Positions 6,720 through 14,314 of a stretch of 32,474 nucleotides of DNA are shown in pieces (within the stretch, counting starts at the first letter, position 1; each line of letters begins with the position of its first letter). Both the position numbers and the translations under genes were made by a program. The stretch comes from Rhizobium sp. Q54 (GTDB taxonomy: Bacteria > Pseudomonadota > Alphaproteobacteria > Rhizobiales > Aestuariivirgaceae). The notes under the pieces were generated by a model that saw only the letters and a program-made list of their open reading frames with translations, did not search any database and was not told the origin of the DNA. The stretch covers positions 1-32,474 of the forward strand of contig CAMDBX010000047.1 of the NCBI GenBank assembly GCA_945889445.1. Reading direction: 5' to 3'.

Positions 6720-7457
6720 ATGGGCGAGCGCCGCATGAAGCCGGTTCGGGCGCCGCGGCGGCAGCCCGGCAGCCGGGTGCATTCCGAATTGGCCGCCGGC
6801 ATCGGCCGGCGCATCCTCGACGGCACCTATCCGCCAGGCTCGCTGCTGCCCAACGAGGCTGAATGGGGCCAGATGTTCGGGGCCTCCCGCACCGCCGTCC
6901 GCGAGGCGATCAGGACGCTGAACGGCAAGGGGCTGCTCGTCTCCCGCCCCAAGATCGGTTCGCGCGTCGAACCCCGGGAGCGCTGGAACCTGCTTGATCG
7001 CGACGTGATGGCCTGGCACCGCGCCGCGCTCGACGAGCGCACCTTCCTGCTGTCGCTGCAGGAAATCCGCCGCATCCTCGAGCCCGGCGCCGCGGTGCTT
7101 GCCGCCGCGCGCCGCTCGCCCGCGCAGCTCGCCGCGCTGGAAAGGGCCTTCGCCGACATGCAGTCGGCCGAGGTCTCGTCGGAGGCCATGGTGGAGGCCG
7201 ACGTGCGCTTCCACCTCGCGCTCCTTGCCGCCGCGAACAATGAACTTCTGGTGCCCTTCGGCATCGTCATCGAGCAGGCGCTGGCCAGCATGTTCGCCTA
7301 CACCACGAGCCACGCCGTCCACCCGGAACAATTGCTGCCGCTGCACGCCGCCGTGGTCAGGGCCGTTGCTTCGCAGTCGCCCGAGGCCGCACGAAAGGCG
7401 GTCACGGCGCTGTTGGACGATACCGACGAGACCTTGGTGGCAGCGGTGGAGGCCTGA
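6720..7457 (+). CDS. GntR-family (FadR/FCD-type) transcriptional regulator
   Basis: A 245-residue regulator. The N-terminal winged helix (about 20-85) has GSLLPNEAEWGQMFGASRTA and the following REAIRTLNGKGLL. The C-terminal helical FCD ligand-binding domain (about 105-245) retains the metal-binding residues Asp161 and His165 in EADVRFHLALL and His209 in LLPLHAAVV. The last expected histidine, about 22 residues later, appears to be replaced (Leu231 region), so metal binding may be altered. Family members usually sense sugar acids or other small carboxylates; no matching catabolic genes sit beside it. The start at 6720 follows a purine-rich AAGGGGCGGG; Met6 is an alternative. It is divergent from the signalling operon and ends 27 bases from the convergent gamma-carbonic-anhydrase-like gene. 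Confidence 0.9.
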   Translation: MGERRMKPVRAPRRQPGSRVHSELAAGIGRRILDGTYPPGSLLPNEAEWGQMFGASRTAVREAIRTLNGKGLLVSRPKIGSRVEPRERWNLLDRDVMAWHRAALDERTFLLSLQEIRRILEPGAAVLAAARRSPAQLAALERAFADMQSAEVSSEAMVEADVRFHLALLAAANNELLVPFGIVIEQALASMFAYTTSHAVHPEQLLPLHAAVVRAVASQSPEAARKAVTALLDDTDETLVAAVEA

Positions 7458-7484
7458 GGCCCTGACGCCGCCGATCAGCGAATG

Positions 7485-8012
7485 TCAGACGGCCTTCAGG
7501 CCGCGGGAGAAGCGCTGCCAGTTGCGCACATAGGTTTCGGCGGATTTGGCCAGCCTTGCGACGGCCTCTTCGTTCAACTCACCGGCGATCTTGCCCGGCT
7601 GACCCATGACGAGTGAGTTGTTCGGGATCTCCTTGCCCTCGGTGATCAGCGCGTTGGCGCCGATCAGGCAATTCCGGCCGATCCGCGCCCGGTTGAGGAT
7701 CACGGCCCCCATGCCGATCAGCGTGTTGTCGCCGACGGTGCAGCCATGCAGGATCGCCTTGTGTCCGATGGTGCAGCCCTTGCCGACGGTGAGCGGCAGG
7801 CCGGGGTCGGTGTGCATCACAGCACCGTCCTGCACATTGGAATTCTCGCCGATGGTGATCAACTCGTTGTCGCCGCGGATCACCGCGCCGAACCAAACGG
7901 AAGCGCCCCGTTCGAGCCGCACCTTGCCGATAACCGAGGCGGAGGGCGCAATCCAGTAGCCACCCTCCTCCGGCAGTTCCGGCGCGATGCCGTCCAGCGC
8001 ATAGGCCGTCAC
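7485..8012 (-). CDS. Gamma-carbonic-anhydrase-like hexapeptide-repeat protein (YrdA/PaaY type)
   Basis: A 175-residue left-handed beta-helix protein with hexapeptide repeats through about residues 20-140. The metal-ligand histidines typical of gamma-class carbonic anhydrases are present: His67 in VMHTDPG, and His84 and His89 in [10 protein letters not shown]. The RGD motif conserved in the family is at 46-48. Many such proteins bind zinc, but only some have measured carbonic anhydrase activity, so the function is uncertain. The start codon is GTG (8012-8010); the nearest ATG is out of frame. It follows the DUF3126 gene by 5 bases and is the last gene of the cysE operon. Confidence 0.9.
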   Translation of the reverse strand: MTAYALDGIAPELPEEGGYWIAPSASVIGKVRLERGASVWFGAVIRGDNELITIGENSNVQDGAVMHTDPGLPLTVGKGCTIGHKAILHGCTVGDNTLIGMGAVILNRARIGRNCLIGANALITEGKEIPNNSLVMGQPGKIAGELNEEAVARLAKSAETYVRNWQRFSRGLKAV

Positions 8013-8017
8013 GTGGG

Positions 8018-8230
8018 TCAGTCCTCGAGGTCGAAGTCGAGAATGGCCATGGAGAAGTTGTAGGACAACTCGCCGTCCTCCTCGTCGCGGAAGATCACGC
8101 CGATGAACTCCTCGCCGATATAGACTTCCGCCGAGTCATCCTTTTGCGGGCGCTTCTTCACGCTCATCGAGGGAAGCTCGAACTTGGCGCGCAGGAACTT
8201 CGTCAGCTTGGCGATTTCATCGGGTTTCAA
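8018..8230 (-). CDS. DUF3126 family protein
   Basis: A 70-residue acidic protein beginning [13 protein letters not shown], with a central segment [20 protein letters not shown]. This matches DUF3126, a small alphaproteobacterial family of unknown function. The start is TTG (8230-8228), preceded by GAGAGG; no in-frame ATG gives the family's N-terminus. It lies 40 bases after cysE and 5 bases before the gamma-carbonic-anhydrase-like gene on the same strand. From memory, this family often sits beside cysE in this order, so a link to cysteine synthesis is possible but unproven. Confidence 0.88.
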   Translation of the reverse strand: MKPDEIAKLTKFLRAKFELPSMSVKKRPQKDDSAEVYIGEEFIGVIFRDEEDGELSYNFSMAILDFDLED

Positions 8231-8270
8231 GGCGGCCTCTCATCAGAAGGTGAATGCCGCCCGAATAGCC

Positions 8271-9098
8271 CTATTCCGGCTGTGCCGCAACCTGCTCCAC
8301 ATTGTGGTCCATGGCGCGCGACGGCTCGGTGCAGCCGGCATAGCCCACCACCTTGGCCGGCACGCCCGCCACCGTCGTATTCGCCGGAACGTCATGCAGC
8401 ACCACCGAGCAGGCGGCAACCCGCGAGCAGTGGCCGATCTCGATGTTGCCGAGGATCTTGGCACCTGCCCCCACCAGCACGCCGCGCCGGATCTTGGGGT
8501 GGCGGTCGCCTGCCTCCTTGCCGGTTCCGCCCAGCGTCACGCCCTGCATGATCGAGACGTTGTCCTCGATCACCGAGGTCTCGCCGATCACGATGTCATG
8601 GCCGTGATCGACCATGATGCCCTTGCCGATGCTGGCACCCGGGTGGATGTCGATCGAGGTCAGCACCGAAAGGCGGCTCTGCAGGTAATAGGCGAAGTCC
8701 TTGCGGTCCATGGCCCACAGCCGGTGGGCCATGCGGTGCGTCTGGATCGCCTGGTAGCCCTTGAAATAGAGCAGCGGGTCAATGTAGCGGTGGCAGGCCG
8801 GGTCGCGGTCGAAGGTGGCAATGATGTCGGCGCGGGCCGCATGGCCAATTTCCGGCTCGGCCTCGATCGCGTCGTTGAAGGCGTGGACGATCAGGTCAGC
8901 CCCGATATCGGCATTGCCCAGCCGCTGGGCAAGGCGATGGGTGAGCGCCTCCTCGAAGGTGTCATGGTTGAGGACGAGCGAGAAAATGAAACCGCCCAGT
9001 GCGGGCTCCTTGCGGGCGATCTCCTCGGCCTCCTCGCGGATGCGGCTCCACACCGGGTCGATCTTCTCGACGGACTGGGTCTTGGCGGCCTGACGCAT
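8271..9098 (-). CDS. cysE: Serine O-acetyltransferase
   Basis: A 275-residue CysE that transfers acetyl from acetyl-CoA to L-serine, giving O-acetylserine for cysteine synthesis in the cytoplasm. The N-terminal helical domain (about 15-140) includes DPVWSRIREEAEEIARKEP. The C-terminal hexapeptide-repeat beta-helix holds DIHPGASIGKGIMVDHGHDI with the catalytic Asp/His region, the GGTGK loop and DRHPKI. Length is typical of the family. I chose ATG 9098 because AGGAG lies 8 bases upstream and a perfect TATAAT lies at 9131-9126. An upstream in-frame start at 9140 would put that promoter inside the gene. It leads the operon with DUF3126 and the gamma-carbonic-anhydrase-like gene. Confidence 0.96.
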   Translation of the reverse strand: MRQAAKTQSVEKIDPVWSRIREEAEEIARKEPALGGFIFSLVLNHDTFEEALTHRLAQRLGNADIGADLIVHAFNDAIEAEPEIGHAARADIIATFDRDPACHRYIDPLLYFKGYQAIQTHRMAHRLWAMDRKDFAYYLQSRLSVLTSIDIHPGASIGKGIMVDHGHDIVIGETSVIEDNVSIMQGVTLGGTGKEAGDRHPKIRRGVLVGAGAKILGNIEIGHCSRVAACSVVLHDVPANTTVAGVPAKVVGYAGCTEPSRAMDHNVEQVAAQPE

Positions 9099-9125
9099 CT
9101 TCGGAACTCCTGAACTGAGGCGGCG

Positions 9126-9161
9126 ATTATAGCGCAACAACTGCCAGATGGGTATCCCATC
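9126..9161 (-). promoter_or_regulatory. cysE promoter with palindromic operator over the -35 region
   Basis: On the minus strand a perfect -10 hexamer TATAAT (9131-9126) lies about 28 bases before the cysE ATG, leaving a 20-base leader that contains the ribosome binding site. At the correct spacing there is no good -35 hexamer. Instead a perfect 6-3-6 palindrome, GATGGG-TAT-CCCATC (9147-9161), covers the -35 position. This suggests control by a dimeric regulator, activator or repressor. Confidence 0.6.
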
Positions 9162-9202
9162 GGCGCATTGTGAAGACCGCGTGACGGGCCTAGCCTGCGC
9201 TC

Positions 9203-10000
9203 ATGACACCGCTCACCTCACCCACCCCGCTCATCCAGTCTTTCATAATCGGTTCAACAGGTTGGATCGTCCTCAACCGGGCCGAACGGCGCAATTCGCT
9301 GAACGCCGAAATGTGGGCGGCCATTCCGCCATTGATGAAAACCCTTGATGGGCACGCTGATGTGAGGGCCATCGTGATCCGCGGCGCAGGCGCCGAGGCC
9401 TTCGCGTCAGGCGCCGATATTTCCGAGTTCGACCAGGCCCGCAATGATGCCACCGCCGCCGCCCGCTACGAGCGCCTGAACGGCGAGGCCTTCGCTTCGA
9501 TCCGCGGCGCGGCGAGGCCGGTGATCGCCCGCATCCAGGGGTTCTGCATCGGCGGTGGCCTCGCCATCGCACTGGCCTGCGACCTGCGGGTGGCCGATGC
9601 CAGCGCCGTCTTCGCCCTGCCCCCGGCGCGGCTGGGGCTGGCCTATCCGCTGGACGGGTTGCGTGACATCGCCGCCACCATCGGCCCCTCCGCCGCCAAG
9701 GAGATGATCTTCACCGCCCGCCGCCTGAAGGCGGATGAGGCCCTGCGCATTCGCCTCGTCGACCGTGTGGCCGCGGACATTGATGCCGAGATCGACACCC
9801 TCTGCGCCGACATCGCCCAGGGAGCGCCCCTCACCATCACCCATGCCAAGCGGGCCATCGACTTCATCACCGGGAGGCCCGGCCACGAGGATGACGCCGA
9901 GATCGCCTGGCGCGCCGCTCGCTGCTTCGACAGTGCGGACTATGTCGAAGGCCGCAAGGCCTTCATGGAAAAGCGCAAGCCCGTGTTCAGGGGGACGTGA
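9203..10000 (+). CDS. Enoyl-CoA hydratase/isomerase (crotonase) family protein
   Basis: A 265-residue single-domain crotonase. The oxyanion-hole elements are present: FASGADISEF (67-76) and IQGFCIGGGLAIALACD (111-127). By alignment to classical enoyl-CoA hydratase, the two catalytic glutamates appear to be replaced by Ala121 (after GGGL) and Pro141 (in FALPPARLG). The fold and CoA binding are therefore expected, but a water-adding hydratase mechanism is not. Isomerase, decarboxylase or thioester hydrolysis roles are possible. The start at 9203 has no clear ribosome binding site. The gene is divergent from cysE and ends 4 bases from the convergent alpha/beta hydrolase. No beta-oxidation partner genes are nearby. 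Confidence 0.88.
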   Translation: MTPLTSPTPLIQSFIIGSTGWIVLNRAERRNSLNAEMWAAIPPLMKTLDGHADVRAIVIRGAGAEAFASGADISEFDQARNDATAAARYERLNGEAFASIRGAARPVIARIQGFCIGGGLAIALACDLRVADASAVFALPPARLGLAYPLDGLRDIAATIGPSAAKEMIFTARRLKADEALRIRLVDRVAADIDAEIDTLCADIAQGAPLTITHAKRAIDFITGRPGHEDDAEIAWRAARCFDSADYVEGRKAFMEKRKPVFRGT

Positions 10001-10004
10001 GACG

Positions 10005-10748
10005 TCACGCGAGGAACGCGAGCACCGCGTCCTTGTAGCCCCTGTCTCCCACCGCATTCATGTGGTTGCGGTTGGGGAGCGTCACGCCCACAGCCCCGGG
10101 AATGGCGTTGACCAGCGTGTCCACGTCGCCAGCCACCTTGTCCTTCTCGCCCGCGACCACCAGCACAGGCACGCGGAGGCTCGCCAGTTCCTCCACCGTG
10201 ATCTTCTCGCGCGAGGATCGGATGCAGGCGGCCAGCGCCTTCAGGTCGCTCTTCGTCTGCTCGGCGAAGATGCGGAAGGCGCGGGCGTTGATGTCCAGCC
10301 CGTCGTTGCGCGTTGGCGCCTCGAGTGCCGCGGCAATGGCCTCCGCGCCGCCAACGCCCGAAATCATCCGCGACGCCAGCCCCGCGAATACGGCGCGGCG
10401 CACCCGCGCCGGGTGGGCGATGGCCAGGAACGCCGAAACCCGGGCACCCATCGAGTAGCCCATCACGTCCGCCTGGGCGATCTCCAGATGGTCCAGCAGG
10501 CGGAGCGCGTCTTCCGCCATCTCGGCGGCGGGATAGAGGGAGGGGTCGTAGAGCTTCTCGCTCGCCCCATGGCCGCGATGGTCGAAAGTGATGACGCGGC
10601 GCCCGGCCTCGGTCAGCGTCTTCACCCATCCGGTGTCCCACCAGTTGACGCGGGCATTGGAGGCAAAGCCATGGACGAGCAGGACCGGCGGGCCTTCACC
10701 GGCCGTCTGGTAGGCGATCTCGACGCCGCCCGAATTGAATTTGTGCAT
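10005..10748 (-). CDS. Alpha/beta-fold hydrolase
   Basis: A 247-residue alpha/beta hydrolase. The oxyanion segment is LLVHGFAS (23-30). The nucleophile elbow GYSMG (97-101) gives Ser99. The acid is probably Asp203 in GEKDKV, and the catalytic base His229 in NRNHMNAV. The DHRGHGAS segment (56-63) is typical of the esterase/hydrolase branch that also holds 3-oxoadipate enol-lactonases and haloperoxidase-like enzymes. There is no signal peptide, so it is cytoplasmic. The substrate cannot be told. It is convergent with the crotonase-family gene and divergent, by 51 bases, from the zinc-finger gene. Confidence 0.9.
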   Translation of the reverse strand: MHKFNSGGVEIAYQTAGEGPPVLLVHGFASNARVNWWDTGWVKTLTEAGRRVITFDHRGHGASEKLYDPSLYPAAEMAEDALRLLDHLEIAQADVMGYSMGARVSAFLAIAHPARVRRAVFAGLASRMISGVGGAEAIAAALEAPTRNDGLDINARAFRIFAEQTKSDLKALAACIRSSREKITVEELASLRVPVLVVAGEKDKVAGDVDTLVNAIPGAVGVTLPNRNHMNAVGDRGYKDAVLAFLA

Positions 10749-10799
10749 GTGCGCGAGAATATGCTAATCGGCCCTCGAAACAAGCATTTCGAGGATCAC

Positions 10800-11045
10800 A
10801 TGGCAGCGGGCGCAACTCCCCATTTCCAGAACCAGATGGGCCTTCCGGCAATCGAGGTGGGCGCCCGGGAGTTCATGTGCATCGGGGCACTTCCGCCTTT
10901 CGATCACCCGCACATCTTCATCGACATGGGTGCCGATACCGAAGCGGTCTGCCCCTATTGCTCGACCCTCTACAAGCACAATCCCAAGCTGGGCCTGACC
11001 GAGTCGATCCCGGCGGACGCCCACTGGCACGACCAGGCTGCCTGA
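10800..11045 (+). CDS. CHCC-type zinc-finger protein
   Basis: An 81-residue protein with the zinc-binding pattern of the zf-CHCC family (related to mitochondrial complex I NDUFS6). Cys27 lies in FMCIGALPP, a His follows in FDHPHIFIDMG, and the CPYC pair is followed by STLYKH. ATG 10800 has GAGGAT about 6 bases upstream. Bacterial members are short, and in alphaproteobacteria they are thought to relate to complex I, but that link is from family knowledge only. It is the first gene of a packed operon: its TGA (11043-11045) lies inside the probable start region of the acetyltransferase gene. Confidence 0.88.
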   Translation: MAAGATPHFQNQMGLPAIEVGAREFMCIGALPPFDHPHIFIDMGADTEAVCPYCSTLYKHNPKLGLTESIPADAHWHDQAA

Positions 11046-11523
11046 AGCCTTCACCATCCGCGATTTCCGCGCCAGCGACGAAACCGGCGTCCTCGCGGTG
11101 TTGCACGATCTGCAGGCCCATGAACACCGGATGTATGATCGTTCGCGTCCGCCGGAGGACATGGGACCCTGGTACATCGAGGCGCTGAAGCAGGAAACCG
11201 GCGAAGGCCGTGGCCGCATTCTCGTGGCGGAAGGCGAAGGCGCGATCCTCGGTTACGCCTCTGTCCGGACCAGCCTGTCCTCCGAGGACGAGAAGGACGA
11301 AATTCCCTACACCTATGCGCATGTCGATGACCTCGCGGTGCTGGCATCCGCCCGGAGCAAGGGTGTGGGCGCGGCCTTGCTCGACGCCTGCGAAGATCTG
11401 GCGCGCGCGGCGGGACAGCGGTGGTTGCGGCTCGGCGTGCTGGCGGCCAATGAACGGGCACGCGCCTTCTATGCCCGCCAGGGTTATGGCGAAATCCTGC
11501 TGACCCTCGAAAAGAGGCTGTGA
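11038..11523 (+). CDS. GNAT-family N-acetyltransferase with an apparent non-ATG start
   Basis: A GNAT acetyltransferase of about 161 residues. The first beta strand FTIRDFRASDETGVLAVL is encoded from 11050, the acetyl-CoA-binding motif A is in VDDLAVLASARSKGVGAALL, and ANERARAFYARQGY closes the domain. The first ATG/GTG in frame (GTG 11098) would remove the whole first strand. An upstream stop lies at 10996, and no ATG, GTG or TTG lies between it and that strand. CTG 11038, overlapping the end of the zinc-finger gene, is the most economical start and would be unusual. A sequence error is an alternative. The 3' end (TGA 11521-11523) overlaps the next gene's ATG by one base. The substrate is unknown. 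Confidence 0.8.
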   Translation: MPEAFTIRDFRASDETGVLAVLHDLQAHEHRMYDRSRPPEDMGPWYIEALKQETGEGRGRILVAEGEGAILGYASVRTSLSSEDEKDEIPYTYAHVDDLAVLASARSKGVGAALLDACEDLARAAGQRWLRLGVLAANERARAFYARQGYGEILLTLEKRL

Positions 11524-12725
11524 TGCCGGGCTCGCTGTCCATCGCACAGGCCCGCCGCGTGGCACTCGCCGCGCAGGGCTTTTCCTGTCCCGACCGCTCG
11601 AGGAAAGTCACCTGGGCCCAGATGGCCCCGATGATCCGCAAGCTCAACCTGCTGCAGATCGACAGCGTGAACGTCGTCGCCCGCTCGCATTACCTGCCGC
11701 TCTATTCCCGCCTCGGCGCCTATGCGCAAGCCACCCTCGATGAGCGCGCCTTCGGCCAGAAGAAGCGCGCGTTGTTCGAGTGCTGGGCGCATGAGGCGAG
11801 CCTGCTGCCGCTGGAACTCCACCCCCTGATGCGCTGGCGCGCGGCCCGGGCTCGGGCCGGAGATGGTGTCTACAAGGCCATGAGCCAGTTCGGGCGGGAG
11901 GAACGCAGCTACCTGAAACAGGTGCTCGACTTCGTCACCCGCAACGGTCCGACGGTCGCCAGTGAAGTGCCCGGTGGCGGCAAGGCGGAGGGCGGCTGGT
12001 GGGGCTGGTCGAAGGGCAAGTTGGCGCTCGAGACGCTGTTCGACCAGGGCCTCGTCACCACGGCAGCGCGAGACGGCTTCGAGCGGCTCTATGACATCCC
12101 CGAACGGGTGATCCCGGCCGAGGTACTGGCCCGCGACACGCCCGCCGAGAGGGATGCCATCCGCCGGCTCCTCGACCTGTCTGCCCAGGCCCATGGCATT
12201 GGCACCGAATTCGACCTGCGTGATTATTTCCGGCTGCCGATCGCCGACACCAAGGTAGCCCTTCAGGAACTGGTGGAGGACGGCACGCTCATCCCCGTCA
12301 CCGTCGAGGGCTGGAAACCCAAGGCCTTCCTGCACAGGGATGCGAAGCTCCCCCGCAAGGCGGGCGGCACCGCGCTGCTCTCCCCCTTCGACCCCATCGT
12401 CTGGGAGCGCGCACGGGCCGAGCGGCTCTTCAGCTTTCACTACAGGATCGAGATCTACACCCCTGCTTCGAAACGGAAATTTGGCTACTACGTGCTGCCC
12501 TTCCTGCACCGTGACAGGATCGTCGGCCGGGTCTGCCTGAAGGCCGACCGGCAGGCCGGCGTGCTACGCGCCAACGCCAGCCACCATGAAGCCCATGCCG
12601 ATCCGGCCGAAACGGCAGCGGCGCTGGCGGAAGAACTGAAGCTGATGGCGGGCTGGCTGGGACTGCCTGAGGTGGCCGCAGGCGCCTCTGGAAACCTCGC
12701 CAAGGCGCTGCGGAAGGAACTGTAA
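11523..12725 (+). CDS. YcaQ/AlkX-type DNA glycosylase (winged-helix HTH_42 family)
   Basis: A 400-residue protein of the winged-helix DNA glycosylase family that includes E. coli YcaQ (AlkX) and Streptomyces AlkZ. Known members unhook interstrand crosslinks made by nitrogen mustards or azinomycin B. The catalytic Q-x-D signature is visible as LLQIDSV (Gln45, Asp47), followed by VVARSHYLPLYSRLG. The central and C-terminal parts show the family's winged-helix and beta-barrel features, including ALLSPFDPIVWERARAERLF and FGYYVLPFLHRDRIVGRV. ATG 11523 overlaps the acetyltransferase TGA (TGATG), implying translational coupling. It is the last gene of a zinc-finger/GNAT/glycosylase operon and is followed by a strong terminator. 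Repair of bulky alkylation damage is inferred from the family. Confidence 0.92.
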   Translation: MPGSLSIAQARRVALAAQGFSCPDRSRKVTWAQMAPMIRKLNLLQIDSVNVVARSHYLPLYSRLGAYAQATLDERAFGQKKRALFECWAHEASLLPLELHPLMRWRAARARAGDGVYKAMSQFGREERSYLKQVLDFVTRNGPTVASEVPGGGKAEGGWWGWSKGKLALETLFDQGLVTTAARDGFERLYDIPERVIPAEVLARDTPAERDAIRRLLDLSAQAHGIGTEFDLRDYFRLPIADTKVALQELVEDGTLIPVTVEGWKPKAFLHRDAKLPRKAGGTALLSPFDPIVWERARAERLFSFHYRIEIYTPASKRKFGYYVLPFLHRDRIVGRVCLKADRQAGVLRANASHHEAHADPAETAAALAEELKLMAGWLGLPEVAAGASGNLAKALRKEL

Positions 12726-12728
12726 GGG

Positions 12729-12759
12729 GTCCTCTCCCGCGTCTTCGGCGGGAGAGGAC
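12729..12759. terminator. Bidirectional terminator-like hairpin between convergent genes
   Basis: A perfect 12-bp stem GTCCTCTCCCGC / GCGGGAGAGGAC around a 7-base loop. It lies 3 bases after the glycosylase stop and 7 bases before the convergent aminotransferase stop. No T-run follows on either strand. It resembles the hairpin at 14278-14308. Confidence 0.6.
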
Positions 12760-12766
12760 GATATGC

Positions 12767-14167
12767 TCAGATCACGCCTTCCGCCTTCAGTTCGGCGGTG
12801 GCCTTGAGGATGGCGCGCTTCAGCGTGTCGACCACGAAGTCCACCTGCTCCTTGGTGATGGTGAGCGGCGGCGACAGCACGTCGAGGTGGCCGATGGGCC
12901 GCACCAGCAGGCCGTCGGCCTCGCAGGCGTTGGAGATCCGCTTCGAGATGTTGCAGCTGTCGGGCAGCCGCGCGCGGGTCTTCTTGTCCTTCACGTACTC
13001 CACGCACATCATAAGCCTGCGGCCGCGCACGTCGCCCACGATGTCGAAATCGCGCAGCTCGCCCAGCCGCTTCTCCAGATAGTCGCCAACCCGGGCGGCG
13101 TTGCCGCACAGATCTTCGCGCTCGATGATCTCGATGTTCTTGAGCGCCACGGCGCAGGCCACCGGATGGCCCGAATAGGTGTAGCCATGGGTGAACCAGA
13201 CATCCGGGTCGGCCGCCGAAATCCCCTCATGGACCGCGTCCGAGAAGATCACGGCGGAAAGCGGGATATAGCCCGAGGTCAGCCCCTTGGCGCACAGGAT
13301 CATGTCCGGGATCACGCCGAACTCCGCCTCCGAGGCGAAGAAGTGGCCAAGACGGCCGAAGGCAGTGACGATCTCGTCGGCGATGAACAGGATGCCGTGC
13401 CTGGTGCACAGCTCGCGCATGCGCGGCAGGTAGTTGGGCGGGGGAATCGTCACGCCGCCCGAGGCCTGCGCGGGCTCGGCGATGAAGCAGGCGATGTTCT
13501 CCGCCCCCAGCTCGGCGATCTTGGCCTCGAACTCGGCCACCAGGAAATCGCTGAAGGCCTCGAGGCTCATGTCCTCCGGCCGGCGATAGGGATAGGGCGC
13601 AGACAGGTGGTGCACGAGGTCGGGGATGTACTTGAAATGCTCGGACTGGTCGCCGTCGCGCATGCCCACCGTCATGCCGAGATAGGTCGATCCGTGGTAG
13701 GAATTCTTGCGCGAGATCACATAGCGGCGGGTCGGCTGGCCGCGGCGCGACTGGTAGAAGTGGGCCATGCGGATCGCGGTGTCGACGGCGCAGGAGCCGG
13801 AGGTGGCATAGGCCACGTGGTTGAGCGTGCCGGGCGCCAGTTCGGCGAGCTTCGCCGCCAGCCGTGCAGCGGGGGCATTGGTCACGTCGACGAAGAAGTT
13901 GGAGTAGCACAGCTGCAGCGCCTGCTCCGCCATGGTCTCGGCGATTTCCTTGCGGCCATAGCCGGCATTGACGCACCACATGCCGCCGATGCCATCAAGG
14001 TAGCGGCGCCCGGTGGCGTCCGTCACATAGCAGCCATCGCCCTCAACCAGGACGAGAGACCCTTCCTTCTTGAAGCTGTCGAAATGCTGGTAGGGATGCA
14101 GGACGTGGTCGCGGTCCTGTTGCCAGAGTTCCTGAGCGTTGAAGCGGTTGCCAGCCTGGTGCAGCAA
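12767..14167 (-). CDS. Class III (omega-type) aminotransferase, substrate unknown
   Basis: A 466-residue PLP-dependent class III aminotransferase. Visible elements are YATSGSCAVDTAIRMA (cofactor phosphate region; Cys replaces the usual Glu after SGS), NSYHGSTYLGMT, the acid pair in FIADEIVTAFGR (Asp264), and the Schiff-base lysine Lys294 in LCAKGLTSGYIPL. Family members move amino groups from omega-amino acids or amines to pyruvate or 2-oxoglutarate. I chose TTG (14167-14165) because GAGGGAGAG lies just upstream. A GTG at 14209 would add 14 residues of low-quality sequence and lacks a ribosome binding site. It follows a second class III aminotransferase, separated by a hairpin. No transporter or catabolic partner reveals the substrate. 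Confidence 0.9.
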   Translation of the reverse strand: MLHQAGNRFNAQELWQQDRDHVLHPYQHFDSFKKEGSLVLVEGDGCYVTDATGRRYLDGIGGMWCVNAGYGRKEIAETMAEQALQLCYSNFFVDVTNAPAARLAAKLAELAPGTLNHVAYATSGSCAVDTAIRMAHFYQSRRGQPTRRYVISRKNSYHGSTYLGMTVGMRDGDQSEHFKYIPDLVHHLSAPYPYRRPEDMSLEAFSDFLVAEFEAKIAELGAENIACFIAEPAQASGGVTIPPPNYLPRMRELCTRHGILFIADEIVTAFGRLGHFFASEAEFGVIPDMILCAKGLTSGYIPLSAVIFSDAVHEGISAADPDVWFTHGYTYSGHPVACAVALKNIEIIEREDLCGNAARVGDYLEKRLGELRDFDIVGDVRGRRLMMCVEYVKDKKTRARLPDSCNISKRISNACEADGLLVRPIGHLDVLSPPLTITKEQVDFVVDTLKRAILKATAELKAEGVI

Positions 14168-14277
14168 GATGAGCTCTCCCTCTCGAGTTGAATGGCTATT
14201 CAATATCACAGATGAGCCGCCATGGCCAGCGACGGAAAATCACCCCCCCTGTGACATTTCATTGTGCGGGTACAGTC

Positions 14278-14308
14278 CCCTTCTCCCGTCCGCAGGATGG
14301 GAGAAGGG
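14278..14308. terminator. Terminator-like hairpin between the two aminotransferase genes
   Basis: A 14-bp stem (CCCTTCTCCCGTCC with GGATGGGAGAAGGG, one G-T pair) closed by a 3-base loop, 6 bases past the stop of the upstream aminotransferase. No T-run is present. Together with the hairpin at 12729 it belongs to a family of CTCCC/GGGAG palindromes. Confidence 0.55.
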
Positions 14309-14314
14309 CTAAGC

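Noticed and set aside
9099-9140. Longer cysE start at 9140
   Set aside because: It would place the perfect TATAAT (9131-9126) inside the gene and lacks a ribosome binding site; ATG 9098 has both.
12887-14191. 434-codon plus-strand frame over an aminotransferase gene
   Set aside because: Antisense shadow of a clearly conserved PLP enzyme.
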